Shown here piece by piece: positions 42,301 through 54,281 of a stretch of 64,000 nt of DNA (positions are counted from its first letter, which is position 1; each line of letters opens with the position of its first letter). Below the pieces are notes generated by a model. The model saw nothing but the letters and a program-made list of their open reading frames with translations. It had not been told where the DNA came from and did not search any database. The translations under genes were made by a program, and so were the position numbers. The stretch spans positions 1 to 64,000 of the forward strand of contig JAQGDQ010000038.1 of assembly GCA_030141605.1 (NCBI GenBank), read 5' to 3'. Source of the stretch: Tubiluchus corallicola (taxonomy: Eukaryota; Priapulida; Priapulimorpha; Priapulimorphida; Tubiluchidae).

Positions 42301-43041
42301 TCGTAATTCGGGCGAGTTCTTCGTATGGCTAAGCTTCGGCTTAAGTCGCAAAGTCTACGGATCTCATGAGTGGCGACTTACACATCAGAATTCAATTTGC
42401 ATTTTAAATTGGAAGAATTTGTTTAATTAAGCATTCTCGTGAAAGAATTAGAATTAGGACTTTATGATGATATTTACCAGCTTGACAATTATGGCAATCG
42501 TCACGACTCACGCCAACACGACTACTTAATATTATCTCTATAGTGTTAATAAAACTAAGTGGTCAGTCAACGAGCCAACTCCGGATTTCGCCTCGGTTTC
42601 CTGGGTACCTAGCAACCAAATATGGTTACCTAACGACAAGTTTATGCAATAACCCATTACCATAATGTACTGCGTGATTAAACGTTTTAAAGCCGAGCGA
42701 GGTGAGAACTAAGTTAACAGTCACTATATATGGCAGGCTATATTTGCATTAATAAACAACACCTGCCGTATCTGGGTTAATTGCAAGATTTTAAAATATT
42801 CATGTCTACGAGACACACATATAAGAATCAAGTGATAACTGTTTAATATACGGGTATGTATATTATGTGGGTAAAATGCAAGCAATCGTCGGCGACTGCA
42901 TCCTATGTAATGCAATAAATTTGTCGCCTTACAACAATTACAATAAGTGCAATCTCAATAATCTTATACATATGTAGGGATTATAGCCCCAAAATAACTT
43001 AAAACTCTTACTAGCAATGTCTTACAAAAACATCATATTCG
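39308..43041. other. Non-coding DNA with minor repeats
   Basis: No gene recognised. There is a C homopolymer at about 40081-40091. A short direct repeat, CACAGAAGCTAGGTTA (41905) and CACAGAAGCCAGGTTA (41997), is offset 92 bp. At about 42597-42640 a piece (CTCGGT, then GTACCTAG, CAACCA) resembles the 5S-like repeat at 38.8-39.3 kb. Confidence 0.4.
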
Positions 43042-43155
43042 TATAAGACTAACTCTTACCTGTGCTACAAAGCCCACATCGAAAAATAAACACAAAGTTC
43101 TATAAGACTAACTCTTACCGGTGCTACAAAGCCCACATCGAAAAATAAACACAAA
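43042..43155 (-). repeat. Tandem duplication (59 bp) containing a splice-donor-like site
   Basis: Two nearly identical copies start at 43042 and 43101. On the minus strand each reads GTAGCACAG|GTAAGAGTTAG or GTAGCACCG|GTAAGAGTTAG; the first is a consensus 5' splice site. This could be the end of a non-coding upstream exon of the zinc-finger gene, duplicated with its donor, or coincidence. Confidence 0.5.
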
Positions 43156-46100
43156 ATACCGTACAACGATAAGAAATAGTACGTGACTGATTTTAACACC
43201 AAATATTCTAAGATTTGAAAATTAAAATTTTGCATTTTTATCTACAGGCTATGCCACACCTGTTTGAACGTTAGGCTTTTGAAGCTTCAAAGAAATAAAA
43301 AATAAAAACTGACAGCATCATTTAACATTTAAAATCCTCTTCCAACAATTCTCAAATTTTACAAGTAAACTATTGTGTTTTTGCTTTGACGTACGATCAA
43401 AAATTTAACACAAGTTAAAAAACGTGAAAGCAAAAGGGGGAAAATTTTCGTGCATTTATTTTTTCACCGTCTTACGCCAGTTATATTATCCAGAGATATA
43501 GTCACAGCATGTAACCCTCCATGCATTTTATATGCTGCTACACACATTTAATCTAGAAACAATTTAAAAGGTTTTTCTAGGGTACCAAAAAACAAAAAGG
43601 CATTACTGCATGATGCAGCTAAACGGAGTATACGCAGAGCACTTATAAGAATTCTTTCAGAAGTTGGTATCATTATTCCAATTGCAGGCTAATTAGCAGC
43701 TTAATTGAGATAAGTATCTCATCCATTCTTCCAAATTTTAATTAGATTAGAAAACGTCCACGAACTCCTGCTTATGCATTTGAGTGAATAAGTACAATAA
43801 ATACAAAGTCTGTGTATTGGATAAATATCTGGCAGCAATATAGGCTTTAGTACCAATATAACATCGTGTATACTGTACAGTCAATTTTACTTTAATAAAT
43901 TTAGCCTTCTTTATGAGTTTGTATCCATGTGCAGATTCATTGTCCAGTGAAGATGGGATAGCAGAAAATGCGATGCTTTTGCTAATTGGCCAAACAAAAT
44001 TTGAGACTTATAATTTTACAGATAGATATTGTACGCTTATATTTTTCTATTTTCTCTAAAGTGAAACATGAAAACTAAATTCCGCACACCAATAGTTTCG
44101 CCTTTGTAGCGTAGAAATGGGCACGATTCAATTGCTATAATTTAGTACATCAAATCACTTATCTTACCTTGTTAGGCCTTACCCTGCTTACACATGCATC
44201 TGAAGACTAAAGAGTGCATGTTTCAACACCACCACTACATATGCCAGCTTTGTACACAACTAATAATTGATTATAATTCTGAGCCATTCGGCAGCAGAAA
44301 TTGACCAAAGGTGGGCAACATGCGTTAACATATTATATCGTATAATGGAGCGTTAACACTTTGTCGCATGTATAATACATGTTTCACAGGTATGATGAAT
44401 ATGTACTTGTATTGCTGCATGGTGTCAGCTACAGGTATTGCTAGGGTTTCACTTACATATAATGACTTATGCATTTATGTCATCATGCACTTGACACTAC
44501 AGAAAGCTATGGAAAATGTTTTACCAAAGCTTACAGGTTAACTGCCCAGGGACACTGTAGTATAGAATTTGGGAATGGGCAAACATAAACCTGACATAAC
44601 AATAAAAACTCCTGATCATGACAGTTCTCTAAATTTATGTTCTACAGTGTTAGTTAGTTATTTAGCTACTTACAGGGGGGGCTACTTACTTCTACTTACT
44701 TTTGTAAAACAATAATATTTTGAGGTTACAAACTACGGAAGAAACAACCAATAACATTACCATGTTTAATTTTCAATAAAAATTCAAACAACAATAGAAG
44801 GTATTTATCATTGCTGTGAATGATATAATTCATTCAAAAAATTTATCAAAATTTTCTTTCTTTTCGCTACAACTGAATCAAATAGATTATGGCATCTGAA
44901 GATCTGGGTTTGATATTTTACAGCAAAATGTAATCTCCCTCCGATGATTTTATGAAGAGCATCATAAAGAATCATTTTATGATGATTTTATTTTCTTTTA
45001 GTCAACAACAGTTTGTGGTGCGTTTCCGTATGCCATGAAGTGTTTAAAGTACATTAATGAATTGTTACAGTAGATTACAATATCTGTCAAAATTGTTAAC
45101 AAGTTCATCCAAATTGCATTAAAACATTTTCAAACTGTGGGAAATTGTTTTGTATGGAAAGCACAGTTTAAACTTGATTTTGGTTTTGAAAACTTTAATT
45201 TAAGCTTCAGATACCAGTAATGCATTATCACTTTATTAGAAAAAGAGGACAGAAGTAGATAAAAAAAGGCGAAAGAAAAGAAGAGCTCAACCTGGTTTCG
45301 AATCACGGACGTTTAAGATATGAGCAAATTATTAACACACAGCAGGAATAATTTGCTATTTTTATAATTCTCAGACCGGTAAAAAATCTGTAAATAGTTT
45401 TGGAATTGAATCTACTATACTGATTACTGACAAGGCACTCTAACACCAATTTCTAACACCAAAGCTGCTGCACGTTTCCACACTCTAGAAAGAAAGTTAC
45501 TGGAGAAGAAATGTCTCGTTCGTAAGCTATAAAAATTTAAGCGATTAAAATCGAGGTTAAAAAATGAGTATCACAGACATATATCGCAGATTAAATGAAC
45601 TGATATTGAAACTTACATGTAAGTCGATGTGACCTCGCGTATCCTTGCACGTCTTTCCGAAACTCAAATAAATGCTGTCACGTCTCTTTTATCACCTTAC
45701 ATGGTCCAAAAATTGAATTTGCTCCAATAAATCAAACTGAGTGAATTATTTTATCTCATATCACATAGTTGAGAGTTCTAGAACTGACCAGTGTTACCCA
45801 GGCACCATTCACTCTTGGATTTCTACCCATACAAAAGCGTAAGTGAATCAGAGTGATGGAGTAAATCTGTTGGAATAAAAGCCGTGACCTACACTCGCTG
45901 CAACTCTCTCTACATAAACAAACAGCAAGTCCCTGCTGACCACTTGCTCGATTAAATTCAAGGCTACCCGCCACACCAGGTGATGGGCTTGCTTTTCAAA
46001 AAAAGAGTTTCAGGCGTCCATTGTCTTCACGGATGGTCGCCTGAAGATCAAACGTCCGAGCCAGCCCTTAATTGGCCATCTGCATTTGTGGGCAGGAAGG

Positions 46101-48819
46101 GGTTGGATTGTTTTCTGCGCAAAGCGTTTAATTGCAGGGGCAATTCTTTATGCACGACTGAACGCAAATACCTCCCAGGGTTAAACTCAAAGTTAGCATG
46201 AGAGGATCAACCAGGAGCCGCATGCTAGAGACAAATGCTAATAAAACATAAAATATATAGGAAACACCAAACCCAAATGAATAAGTTTTCGCAAGAATTT
46301 TTAAATAAATATTGTATACAAAATTTGTTAACGCATAAATTAAGTGCTTCTCTAACTTTTTCACCGATACTTGCTGAATATTCAGGACGATAAACTGGTT
46401 AAAAATGAATGAAAAATAAGACGAATTTTTGATATGTGAAACGGAAGGTACAATTTCGCGAATATATTAACATTTCCCCAATACATTTAGTGTAATGTAG
46501 TTTTTAGTTTATTTCGTTTAGTAGCATATACCAGTATTAATTCGTGTAGTTATAGTAACTTTATGTTTAGCCTAGAATAAAATTTAAACGCTGCACGCAT
46601 ATGTGTACGTTAGGTACAACTCTTTGGTGTAGCTGATGATGAATCGGACTTTGAAGGATTTTAAATAAATATTGTAAATTTTATTTCGGTAGTGTGTTCA
46701 TAGTTTACTTTACGTTGTCAATAAATGATAATTATCATGGCCGCACGTGTTCAACAACGTTTGTCACTTACAATGCTTGGTCTGAGCCGAGAAAAAGCGA
46801 AACAAAATTTTAGACCGATTTTTAATAGAAAATTAGGGGTGCGTGTTATACACGTGTGTGCGTTATACTCGAATAAATATTAAAAATCACCATGGAAGTA
46901 ACAATTTGTATACCTTCATAACGTACATGCAATACATTAATTACAATTAAAATGCAGCTGATTAAATAATCTAGAAATAATTTATGAAATTATGATTACG
47001 TATATTTTACGAATGAAGGGCAAAATACAGGAAACAATTGTAGGCCTATAACAAATCACATAACAGATGGTTTAAACGATTAAATCAATGATGTTAACCA
47101 TTTATCAAAATATGAATATATAAATATTTGTCAAACGTTTATATGAATCAGAAAATAGTTAATGATTATGATGATGCACGCACGTAAAATTTTATCCCGT
47201 TTCAATTTCTTGGTTTAAAAATAGTTTAACGTAGTATGCTGTTTCGTGATACAATTTATGCACGAAACCAATAAAGCAGAAACTATGAACACATAAATGA
47301 AGTAAACTGGTAAAAACGTTTTCAAAACTCGAAAAGTAAAGTAGTGGACAATGAATTCATGCGTGTGGCTAATTAAGCATTCACATTATTTCCGTAGCGT
47401 CCCTAACCCCATGATAATCGATGATTAAGCATGAAATGATCGTTATTGCCCATCAAGGTGTGATGCTAATTATTCAGCTGTTCTCACCGCGACCTGTGGT
47501 CAGTCTACCGATTGACCAATGACCACTTGAAATAGCTGAGGATGAATGGTGCATATTGAATATGGAAGTTTTAAGCTTTCGTCTTTCGTCGATTGTCAGG
47601 TCAAGTATTAGTGAGACTCCTCATCGTAGTTAATAGCAGGGATGTACTCATGAGATATTTAAAAGCTGTATAGGAGTTTTATACGCCTACTTACACTATT
47701 AACAAAAGTGATACACTTCCTTATGAGTTTATAAAGAGAAAGAGAAGTACGTAATTGTTTATTACTGTTTACAAATTTTACAGTATCGCACGGTACATTT
47801 GACGTAAACAGATTTTAATAATCTTATATAGTTTTCTTTGCGTAGCACAAGTATATAATGACATCCATTAAAACAAGAAAAATGCGTAGCACCAGCTGAA
47901 CTTAATAGCTCTGGGACCTTTTTTGCAAAATATGATCAAGGACAGAAAATAACTTAGTTGCAGTGATATGAATTAGTTTTTGTTCTAGTTTACAATTTAC
48001 ATAATTTAAATCTCAATTAAACAAATTAGAAAAATTGATTTGTTCATGTATTAAAATGTATTAATATGACAAAATGTATTATCAAAATGCTACATAGATT
48101 TAGTTTCCTTTGCACTTGGCAGAGTTATCACATCCTATAATTACTACCAGTTAGGCTTATTTTAACTATTTTTCACTTACATGGGTTTTAATGCACTTCT
48201 TAGCAGTCGAGACCTAAAAAAATTTTAGGTCCATTTTTAATAATATGGCACTTGGAAAATATGTAATTTAACTTAATCATTACTGTGCCAATTTCAATCT
48301 TTTTTTGGCTCATGACACATTCAATTCATAAACATGACATTTTAATTCATAAACTCTCCATAATCTTTATTAAAGTTCCATTTAAAAAATACCATTTTTG
48401 GAGTTATACACAAAATTCATGACATTCAAAAAACATAAAATTGCATTTTTAAACCGCCAAAGAATAATTAGTACATAGTAAGGATAATATAAAGAAATTT
48501 ACAGTTTTTGCCAGTATATGGGCAACAAGTTCAACGCATGCAGGACTTACTACGGAAACGGTGCCAGGTGATATTACAAGCTATAGCTTAGAAATTTTCT
48601 TTTTTTCCAGAAAGAGATAGGGTTCACTGTCCTGAGAATAAACTGGGACGCAGATGTGGCGTAAAGTGTTATGTTTCAAGGCAAACACATTATGAATGTG
48701 TCATAGATTGGAATCCAAGAACTAAAACCACACCCTATTTTTTATTATACTCATGGACCAGAAAGCTCAGATTGAGGCGAGTGTAATAGCTGAGTAACCA
48801 TAGCGTGTGTTTTGTGAGT
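43156..48819. other. Non-coding region with a GC-richer island at 45.97-46.20 kb
   Basis: No coding sequence supported. About 45970-46200 has clearly more G+C than its surroundings (for example GTCGCCTGAAGATC, CCGAGCCAGCCC) and contains TTTAATTGC- and TTAATTGG-type homeodomain-like sites. It may be a conserved enhancer, which is inference. At 47513-47525 TGACCA-A-TGACCA is a perfect direct repeat with spacing 1. Confidence 0.35.
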
Positions 48820-48926
48820 GAAGCACCGTTAACCTTGGTTAAAAAATAAAAGGGTGACTACCATGAAAATTGCATCTGAGCAGCTTCATCTGCCACTGTC
48901 GAAAACGATGCTGGCTATACTTCTTG
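48820..48926 (+). repeat. 5S-like SINE relic, copy 2
   Basis: Begins GAAGCACCGTT, continues CTTGGTTA and AGGGTGACTACC (5S box C-like), then GAAAATTGCATCTGAGCAG, and ends GGCTATACTTCTTG. The middle part matches 38888-38935 (GGGTGACCACTACGAAAATC and following bases), and the end matches 17434-17532, linking the three loci into one family. Diverged, no tail or target duplication seen. Confidence 0.5.
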
Positions 48927-49330
48927 TTTCAAAAAGATAGATATAAAGGTTAACAAAACACTATCATAAAATAGCAAAAATTCATGTCAAAATACACTCA
49001 GTTTTTATCACGAGAAAATGATCGACAAATTAATTAAAAATAAAATGCATTTATTTAGTTAATATTAAGAAATATTATATTTATGGTATATTGAAACTTC
49101 ATCAACAAATTAAGCGGGTTACTAAACCAATGTATTAAAACTGCATAAAGTTATATTCTTAAAATACAAAATTATTAAATAACCGATTACAGGATCATGG
49201 CCATAACATTAAAGGTAAGTTCACTACATCACATACCATCGCTTGATATGAAATACATACCATGCTTCGTAATACAGCGCTTTATGTTTGCAAAACATGT
49301 CCCATTTCTAACGGTCATTTACCCTTAACC

Positions 49331-49720
49331 CGTTCAGCCGTGCTATCCGTGAGCCTGACAAATGAGCCAATGGAATGCTGGTCAGCGGTCAGCTGTAACC
49401 CTTTCCACTGTCTGACCCAGTTGTATATGTTGGTCATTATCCTGAAGTGAACTTTCAACCAGTAAACGCCACTAATTGACCACTCGCGGGGCTGAACTCT
49501 TTCAGCCAGGCCATCTGACAGTTTAAGTGAATCAGTGGAACGTGGCCACTGGTCAGTTGTTAACTCTTTACACTGTCTGTGACCCAGATGTATATGTTGG
49601 TCAGTGTCCTGACGTGAACTCTTGCCTTCGGCCTATTAGTAAACAGCTTGCTGACCAGTGACAAGTGTTCGGCGTTGAACTCTTCCACGTTATCGAATCC
49701 TAGCACCAATGGTCAGCTAC
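49331..49720. repeat. About 170-bp tandem repeat rich in GGTCA/TGACC half-sites
   Basis: Two diverged copies, starting near TTCAGCC at 49333 and 49501, share blocks in order: CTGGTCAG, TGTATATGTTGGTCA, GTGAACT, and TGAACTCTT followed at once by TCAGCC or CCACG. A partial third may follow after 49690. Ten GGTCA or TGACC cores fall in about 340 bp, including TGGTCA-G-CGGTCA (49379-49391), a direct repeat with spacing 1. Confidence 0.55.
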
Positions 49721-52700
49721 AAGTTGCAACTAGAGTCTGATATCGTACATAGTTTAACCCAGAACTTAATTAAATATTTAACGAGGGAAAATTTGACTAA
49801 AAAAGCTATTGTAAAAACAGAAAAATGTGAAACAAATGCGAATTTGAACTTTCGAATCTGAACGAATATGGAGTTATCAAATTATGTTTTAGCCACTAGA
49901 CCTCCCAGTCCCTTCATTAGTCATCAACCCCAACCGTGATCCAATAATTAATTTAACTCAACACAGGATTTGTTAATTTCATGTGTAAGTGGTGATAGTA
50001 TCAATTACAGTAAACGTCCATAGTTCTCTGCTATGTTTCCACACTCGACAGTGTTACGAATCAAGCTCTATTTTGAAATAAAAAACTACAAATTTACTTT
50101 TCCTGTTTATGGCAGATTTCAGTTACATCTTGGAAATATTGATCGGTTCAGATCGATGGGGATAAATTCGTCCTGCATGACTTATGGGCCTAAATGTATG
50201 TCCACGTTGGCGAGTCGATAAGTTTAACATATTATTCGCCTTTCTAGCCCCATCTTCGTGCCAATCTCTGGTTTTGCGAGTTATTTGTTCAGGGAATGAG
50301 ACGGGATTGCAATCGTCAGATCGATGTTTTAATATCCCTTGGTCAGGCGGCGATAGCCACGCATATAAAGTAGACAGAAGAGGGATGAGGGGCATTGATT
50401 CAGCGCCGCGGACTTTAATATGACAATTTCAGGCAGCCGTTATTTGCACAAACAGCACAATCACCCAGAAAGGCTCGAGGAGAAGGGAATATCTTCCTGC
50501 GGCTTGGCGCATTTCCGAGTGCTGATCTGCCTAAAGTAAGCCAAGAAAATGAATTCTCTAAAATAAGCGAGCTTTTCAGAGAGGAAAAATTCATCTCCTT
50601 CCTTGACTCATTCTTTCCCGCAAAAAGCGCTCTTTCACGTCCTATTGGCTGAGAGCAAATTTGTACAGATATCTCAGCTTGATTAGAGGCAGGGGCCGCG
50701 AATTACATTTTGGAAACTTCTTCCTGTCAAAGAGATTAACAGGTTAAGAAATATAGTTGCCTACAATTATTGAGTTACTGGGTCATTTCACAACCTGGGT
50801 AATGCGTCATGGATCATTCAAAATACACCCGATTTCTTCTCACTACACACCAGTTTTACATTTGTGTAATAATCGTATTTAACTTTGTACAATTTCGTGA
50901 ATGTGTCTTGACAGAAATCTTATACTTGCTATATAGGGGCTAAAAGAAATAATGCATGCAGTCTAGCTGCTTGACCTAATTTTCCAGCTTCAGCAACGGC
51001 GTTTCGAGTTTGACCAGTGGACACGTGCAGTACTAGCAAGCATATATATTACCCCACGGACGCAAAGGGTCATTTGGGTTTAATGATGCCAACTTAAATG
51101 CAAGACAGGCTGAAGCCACGACTTTGTTTTCTGCTGATAACTATTTTTAGTAAACAAACGAAGCTACAAGGCATTGCATGATCCCTGAAATGCGTTAAAC
51201 AAAATTTCTAGGGTATGGAGCCAAATAACTGTTTATAAAACTGCGCGGACTTCCCACGCGCACATGGTATGTAAAATTTGGTCAAGGAAAAGTCACATTC
51301 CGCATGTGCAGCTGGTCACTGCATATGTAAGGTTTAGGTGTCAGGTTTCCACAACACTATACTTCGAAAATATAACCCGATGATTATAGTGCAAGGAACT
51401 AGGGATGCATGCAAGCTGAAGAAAGTAAGAGTGGGTCACTGTAGCTGAAATACAGAGTATATGGGAGAAATGAAAAAAATTATTTATTCGAAATATACAG
51501 CAGTGAATCTACAGCAGCAAGGCTTGTAAATAATATTGTACTTATAACAAACCCCCAAAAAATTATAATACCGAGAAAACACTGGTCTGTTTCGGCAATG
51601 ACTTAGCCACTTTAGCCAGCCTTCTCCCCATTCATTTCCACACCAAAAAAAGTTAGAACAGCTACCGAAACTCCTTACAGATGCCCAGAATAACTTATAA
51701 TTTTAAAAAAAGTTATAACAATTCATATACGCTGCAGGTTTTTAATTTCACTCAATATTAATTTATACTTTTAGCTGTGGCAAATGTAAATGTTTTATCA
51801 CAGCGACATATATAGACATATAAGAGCTGGTACAAGCAGTAGTAATACTAGTGTAATTAAGACTTCAGCTACAGAAATTACACTAACATTCGCTCTCGTT
51901 CAAAGCTTAACAGCTGTCATAGAATGCTTATCTATCCAGAAGAATGCTCATGACAGATTGACAGTGTTACCGTACTGAAACATGCAAAAAGTGAAGGTCA
52001 GTTTGACCTGACAGGCAAAACCAGTTATCAGAGGATAACAGGCAACTTAATTCTTTACAAATTGTCGGAATTCTTTGAGCCACAGAGAGAGCACGGGAAC
52101 GGTCAATTTACTAGAAATGTTAAGCCATTGAACGGCCTTGGAGCAGGGATTTCAAATGACAACACCATCCACAGTACACACATGTACTGCATGTCATGTA
52201 CCAATGCATTTGCTTAGCTATAGAGATTTTTTTGTCTCTGGTATTCACCAAATAGAAGAGCAACAGTAAATTAGATATACCTCATATCATATGTATACAG
52301 CAGCAAAAAACTAGCCAAAATTTTTATTTTAAATATTTTAAAAGATTTGCTTAAATGTTTGGAAGGAGATTTGAAAGACAAATTCCGAAACATCACGCCA
52401 AAGACTAACAATCGAAAGTGATCACATTTACAATTATTGGCATAATAACAACTCATAATTACAGCATATCGACATAGTTGTTAAAATAATACACTACAGC
52501 TGCTGGTACTCAATAATAACTTAGTAAATGGCGACACAAGCGCTGTAAACAGTACTAGTATGTAGTGATGATGATGAAATATCGTTACCATCATATATCA
52601 AGTATGAGATGTTTAAAAAATAAATTATTCCAAACAACGTTATTTTAGTAAACTGAAACAGGACATTTGGGACACGAGGTCATATGAGAAAAATTTTAAA

Positions 52701-54180
52701 AGGCATTTTGTTTCTACAAGAAAGACTGGTAACAGCTTCCCATCTTTACAAAATTACAAAACAAGAGGCAAAAACAAGAACCTATGCGTTTTGAAATTAG
52801 CAGCTCGCGAGAAAACCAACCACCGTACGGTGGCGCCATTTCATGAATGAAGCACGTTTGTTTAACAACAGAGCTACAGGGTTGACTCTGAAATTGAGAG
52901 CTAGTTATTTTTAATACGAGTGAATCACAAAGCTACCATATACACCAACATCAATATCAAAAGTTATATAAATTATTAATTATTGAGTTGTTATGAAAAG
53001 TTATTGATCAGTTATTAATGGTGTCATGTCTCCTTATATAATAGATAATGATCATTAAAGTAACAAAGAAAAATCACAGGTCTTGAAGACTAGGAACTGA
53101 AATCAGGGCTCTGATATGTAGATATAGGTGTGCTGTATTCATTACACCTTTGGGTTATTATTCGGGCCAACTTTGCACTCTAGTAGGCCTAATCGATCAG
53201 CTAAATATACAAAATGACGTATGCCTAATCAATACCTACAAAAGTTTGCTGGATAAACCGCATAAATGCATCTTCATCGTCATTTATTTACACGCAAAAA
53301 TGATTTTCATTGAACACCAGGGCCTGTTAGTGACTCGTGCTGTTATTCATCAGTGCATAACCAAAAAGTGTGACTGCAGATCTTGCATTGATTATTACGC
53401 CACTTTTGTGTTTTAGGTCCATTATAGCATTATCACTACAGCTCGCAAATGTTTTCGTGTTGTGTGGATTGGCTTAGATACGGATGTGTCACTTTTGGTG
53501 CAAAAATGTTGCTTTTAAGTAGTTAAACAACGCCCCGGCCATGTTCAACTCTGCCAAAAGATGAATGAAAAATTATCAGTACTTGTGTCGTTTCGCGCAA
53601 TAGAATATAATGAATATGGCTGCATATGACTCGAGCTTTACCTCAGCACGTAATTGCCTGCCCATACAAAGTGCTAAACAGTAAAAATATCCGGCTTAAT
53701 TTGCGGGGAGAAACTGCAAAACAAAACACTGTTGCCCTAGTAACGGCACAACTTCGCTGACCATTATAACATTAATTCACCCGTGCACAAATTGGCCGGA
53801 ATATTTTTACGAATATTGCAAGAGCATAATGTAATACCATCTAGAGTTGACTGATCCGAACAAGAGCTAAGCGGAAATGCAGACGCGAACTGCGGATAGG
53901 TTGACACGCTCCTGCCAGTAATTGGTCAGAGTTCGTAGCAGTAATCTGGAAAATGATGATGGTGATGCTAGGGAAGATAGGAGAAGAGATTTTGGTTTCC
54001 CTGGAAACAGGATGAAGCATAATATGTCACGCGGCTATCAAACAGGTTCCATTCATTTCCTATAGAAACGTTTTATACTAAAGACTGTCTACGTTTTGCT
54101 TGCTGTAATTCTAAAGTCGTGCCAGTGTACATTCAGAGGTATGCATGTAAGTGAACAATAAGGAAGTCGCAGTAAATATA
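49721..54180. other. Non-coding region with a GC-richer island at 50.1-50.75 kb
   Basis: About 50130-50750 is GC-richer than its surroundings and has motifs such as GGGATTGCAATCG, CATATAAAG, CGCCGCGG and an inverted CCAAT box in CCTATTGGCTGA (50641-50652). No long ORF or splice-bounded coding exon was found. It could be a promoter or enhancer. The same 12-mer recurs at 61742. The rest is AT-rich without recognisable genes. Confidence 0.35.
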
Positions 54181-54210
54181 TAAGATGGCGGCGTCTATGA
54201 TGACAATGAT

Positions 54211-54281
54211 GGTGGCAGTGGTGGTGGTGGTGGTGGTGGTGGTGGTGGTTGTGGTAGTGATAGTGCTGGCGGTGGCGGTGG
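54211..54281. repeat. GGT trinucleotide microsatellite
   Basis: A nearly pure GGT run at about 54220-54250 inside a wider GTGGTG/GGCGGTG-rich tract. The overlapping open frame encodes only a valine run and is not considered a gene. Confidence 0.85.

Noticed and set aside
45300-45330. tRNA B-box-like GGTTTCGAATC
   Set aside because: No A box at a suitable distance and no cloverleaf.
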